From Mesocentrotus franciscanus (lineage: Eukaryota > Echinodermata > Echinoidea > Camarodonta > Strongylocentrotidae), in the NCBI GenBank assembly GCA_037976565.1, contig CP137685.1:21154032-21218031 (forward strand): 64,000 bases of DNA, in the 5' to 3' direction. Positions 61,869 through 64,000 of the stretch are shown in pieces (position 1 is the stretch's first letter; every line of letters starts with the position of its first letter). The notes beneath the pieces are model-generated. The model had not been told where the DNA came from and searched no databases. It was given only the letters and a program-made list of their open reading frames with translations. The translations under genes and the position numbers were made by a program.

Positions 61869-63120
61869 GCAAAGTATTTTAAACAGCCTTGGAATCAAAA
61901 AGATTATAAAAAAACATACGAGTCAATGACACTGTTCAAGTACAAGTTCAATTATTAGCAAATATTGCTATATCACGTTGCAAATTTACCACACATTTTA
62001 GGCATGACTGCATCACAAATTTGTGGTTTTGAGATATATTTGTAACCACAAGCAACCTGTATTGAATGTTTGTCTGTGACATGTTACTGCTTATTAAATT
62101 TGAGATGGTACATTACTCTCTTTCGGAGGCATCTATGACGGCAGAATGCAAGCTTCATCATAATTGCATTGAGCAAGAAGTTAGAAATGGCGATGTTAAA
62201 AAAGAGAGGTTTGCCTTCTTTACTCCTATCATAGAATTTGCATTTCCTTTCAAGAAAAGGCGTAACTGCGAAATTGGGGGTACTCTCCAATATAACAAGT
62301 TATAGGAAAATGCTCAATGTGGTCATTATTTCCCAAGCAGTCCATTACACCTTTGAGTATTTTCTTAATTGTACATCCTTACAAAATAAAAAAAGTGCCT
62401 GAAAATGAAAAGCCAACATAACATTGTTGAAATTAGAAATTGTTTCTCCAATTATTTTTCGAATGCAATTTTCATTACATAAGCCAAAACGACATTGAAC
62501 TTTTGGCATTGAGATTCCACCTTATAACACAGAGTGACTCTGATATGTAAAACAGGAAGGAATTATTACCAGCCTGGATTTTGAGACAAAGCTGTACTTT
62601 TCTTCAATTATTCAATGAGTCTATTTACAATATTGGTTTGAGCCAAAGATCTTACTAGACCTGAAATACAACAAGAAGTTGTTTATTCCTGTAATATGTA
62701 ATGTAAATGCTCTCTATGATCACATATCAAACAGCAAGAAATGATAACCAGTCTGTATCATACGACTAGCAGTAGAAGTCTCTTGGTGAATGGCAGTCTG
62801 AATTTCAAGACCATCTTTTCTAGTCTTGAGCGAGAAGCATGAGGAGTTTTTAACGCCGACGTGATACCACAACACTTTCTCTATCCAGTAAAACAGCAAT
62901 AAATGCGAAAGAGCCTGTCTTTCCAGACAGAGCTGTACTTTCTCCCCTCCGAGTCCGGCTCCGATATGGGGTGTGAGCCTTGGAGAGGTACAGGGGAGAG
63001 ATTTATTTGAACAGCGGTAGCTAGGTGGGCAATGTGATCAGCCCATTACAGAGAACAAACACGGCTACATCTCCCCGACACGCAAAATATTGATGACATC
63101 TTCTGCCGGTTGTACGACAC

Positions 63121-63310
63121 ATGCTCCTGCAGCAGCTCCTCTGTGGTAACTTCCTACACCAACCTAATCCCTAACCGTACCCCTTGACGAATCACTACAC
63201 CTTACCCTAACACTAAGATTTAACGTGCCCTAAAACCCTGTTGCAACCCTAATCCCAACCCTATATTTTGATGGATAAAACCCAGGAGCAATTGTCGCTG
63301 GAGCAAATTT
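63121..63310. repeat. Repeat with degenerate CCCTAA-like core, copy 3
   Basis: ATGCTCCTGCAGCAGCTCCT at the left and AGGAGCAATTGTCGCTGGAG at the right. Core blocks include CCTTACCCTAACAC and CAACCCTAATCCCAACCCTA. Clearest copy of the family. Confidence 0.75.
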
Positions 63311-63533
63311 TGGATCATCCTTTTACCAGCCTGCCTGCTAAACTAAAATGGACAGGTTCTTTCCCATTTCCCATCAGTACACAATCAAACAAGAGAATTT
63401 GGGCTATTTGCCATCTCTTCTCCCATTATATTCCCATAAGAATATAGTGCAGGAGTCTAAACAAAGCCCCATGCCCATAAGCATACAATGTGTAGGTGTA
63501 TTGTATGAACAGGTACATACTGGTGCATCATAC

Positions 63534-63603
63534 ATTGAGGGCAAAAAGGCATCAACTCTATGAGAAAGTCTATGAGTTCACGCCCTTCTGGCTCTCAACA
63601 GAC
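63534..63603. repeat. Foldback hairpin of the GAGCCAGAAGGGC family
   Basis: TTGAGGGCAAAAAGGCATCA and CGCCCTTCTGGCTCTCAACA; the left arm is diverged, the right arm is close to consensus. Confidence 0.85.
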
Positions 63604-64000
63604 AATATGATTTTAATATAAAAGAAGTTGTAAGGAATGATGGAATGTCTCTCACAATTGTAAATACATGAGCAGATGATTGTGAGCATATGATGGTTTA
63701 CGGATACCACTATCGTTGTAATCAATACCCTAATATCAATAATGTACACGTACATGAAGGAGTGATTTAAAACAATTAATTGAGCCCCATTTCAATAAGA
63801 GGTAGTAAAAATGAACCCCTCCCCCTCCTATACTACTGCAGCACAAATAACGATGCAAGCAATTTGCGCTTCACATTTCTTTATCTTACAGCGAGTGCGT
63901 GTGTAAAGAGGGGCCATTGTTGTATACTCCTTATGTTTTCACTCCCACAGCACTGCCTTTTGACTTTTATTTACGCATTTATAAGGGTTTTAAACACAAA

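Overview
This 64 kb window is AT-rich animal DNA, almost all intron and repeat. The only protein-coding content I can support is four consecutive exons of a BK-type (Slo1, KCNMA1) large-conductance calcium- and voltage-activated potassium channel gene on the minus strand, at 34511-34621, 23734-23839, 21289-21441 and 19322-19477. They splice in frame into about 174 residues covering most of RCK1, the first cytosolic calcium-sensing domain. The voltage-sensor and pore exons should lie beyond the right end, and the rest of RCK1, RCK2 and the C-terminus beyond the left end. The repeat style (short foldback elements, GGGCCCGTTTCATAAA-type elements, tRNA-derived SINEs) and the arthropod/vertebrate-intermediate BK sequence suggest a marine deuterostome, most likely a sea urchin. 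That assignment is inference.

Layout. 1-19321 is the intron after the last visible exon, with foldback hairpins, a 300 bp inverted repeat, SINEs, a 680 bp (AGT)n tract and a nested pair of terminal-inverted-repeat elements. 19322-34621 holds the four exons and their introns, which contain a 515 bp (GAA)n purine tract, a near-perfect 388 bp palindrome and dispersed duplications. 34622-64000 is upstream intron with minisatellites, GA/CT/GAT microsatellites, a TAA-flanked MITE and more SINEs and hairpins.

The most unusual signal is that three of the four BK exons are flanked by degenerate tandem copies of their own splice-junction region. Exon A has three upstream copies of its acceptor half, one with the acceptor intact. 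Exon C has a 26-codon copy of its 3' half just downstream, with mostly silent changes but no donor. Exon D is followed by a ~67 bp tandem array that repeats its donor, four copies keeping GT. Two of the arrays were later split by a SINE or MITE. Separately, exon B carries glutamine where mammalian BK has Glu399, a ligand of the low-affinity magnesium site.

All homology calls come from reading the sequence and recalling the BK family. No alignment, folding or database search was run.
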